In this document: positions 15,625 to 15,636 of the stretch, piece after piece
Layout: each line of letters starts with the position of its first letter
Numbering within the stretch: position 1 is the stretch's first letter
Assembly: GCA_946533525.1 (NCBI GenBank)
Contig: CAMNBW010000012.1
Coordinates: forward strand, 1 to 15,636
Direction of reading: 5' to 3'
Length of the DNA stretch: 15,636 nucleotides
From: an uncultured Lachnospiraceae bacterium
GTDB taxonomy: Bacteria > Bacillota > Clostridia > Lachnospirales > Lachnospiraceae
Program-made: the position numbers and the translations under genes
The notes under the pieces: model-generated
What the model was told of the DNA's origin: nothing
What the model saw: the letters and a program-made list of their open reading frames with translations, nothing else
Databases searched by the model: none

Positions 15625-15628
15625 CTCC
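15625..15628 (-). promoter_or_regulatory. Ribosome binding site of the PglF-type dehydratase gene
   Basis: GGAG lies 7 nt before ATG 15617 on the minus strand and supports that start. Only 19 bases upstream of this gene are in the window, so the operon promoter cannot be assessed, and further upstream genes may exist. Confidence 0.7.
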
Positions 15629-15636
15629 GGAATATT

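Noticed and set aside
1..15636. CRISPR array, tRNA, IS element, riboswitch or intrinsic terminator
   Set aside because: No spaced repeats, tRNA-like segment, transposase or inverted-repeat-plus-T-run in a non-coding position was seen, and there is essentially no non-coding DNA. The frequent CTTAAG-like hexamers are codon-pair usage (Leu-Lys) and not a repeat family.

Overview
The window is a single, tightly packed, minus-strand gene cluster for a cell-surface polysaccharide (capsule or O-antigen-like exopolysaccharide) built by a Wzy-type route. Fourteen genes are read leftward from position 15617. Thirteen are complete and the last, a neuB-family gene, runs off the left edge. No RNA gene, IS element, CRISPR array, terminator or intergenic gap longer than 1 nt is visible. 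Nothing real was found on the plus strand. The organism looks like a Gram-positive anaerobe of the Clostridia, perhaps Lachnospiraceae. This rests on AAGGAG-type ribosome sites, heavy use of ATA (Ile) and AGG/AGA (Arg) codons despite a roughly balanced base composition, and the overall protein style. The assignment is an inference and only moderately secure.

Layout in transcription order (right to left). Initiation module: a membrane-anchored UDP-GlcNAc 4,6-dehydratase of the PglF/CapD type (15617-13737), a PglE-like PLP aminotransferase (13744-12599) and a small PglC-like phosphoglycosyl transferase (12602-11946). Together they should put a 4-amino-4,6-dideoxy-GlcNAc-type sugar on undecaprenyl phosphate. 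Modification module of unknown job: an ATP-grasp ligase (11946-10948) and a HAD hydrolase (10967-10287). L-sugar module: a WbuB-like glycosyltransferase (10287-9103), a FnlA/CapE-type dehydratase-epimerase (9101-8061) and a FnlC/CapG-type 2-epimerase (8064-6937), but no FnlB/CapF reductase. Assembly module: a GT4 transferase (6940-5825), a Wzy-like polymerase (5828-4605), a WbsX-family protein (4608-3508), a GT2 transferase (3524-2535) and a large capsule-synthesis-type GT-B protein (2557-950). Nonulosonic acid module: a NeuB-family synthase (977 to the left edge), presumably followed by further sialic- or legionaminic-type genes outside the window.

Together the genes predict a repeat unit that starts with an amino-deoxy sugar, contains an N-acetyl-6-deoxy-L-hexosamine and probably an acidic nonulosonic acid, and is polymerised outside the membrane. 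No Wzx flippase, chain-length regulator or export gene lies in the window, so the cluster extends beyond it. The most interesting points are the two enzyme gaps (no PglD-like acetyltransferase, no FnlB-like reductase), the ATP-grasp/HAD pair placed directly after the initiating transferase, and the unassigned large GT-B protein beside neuB.
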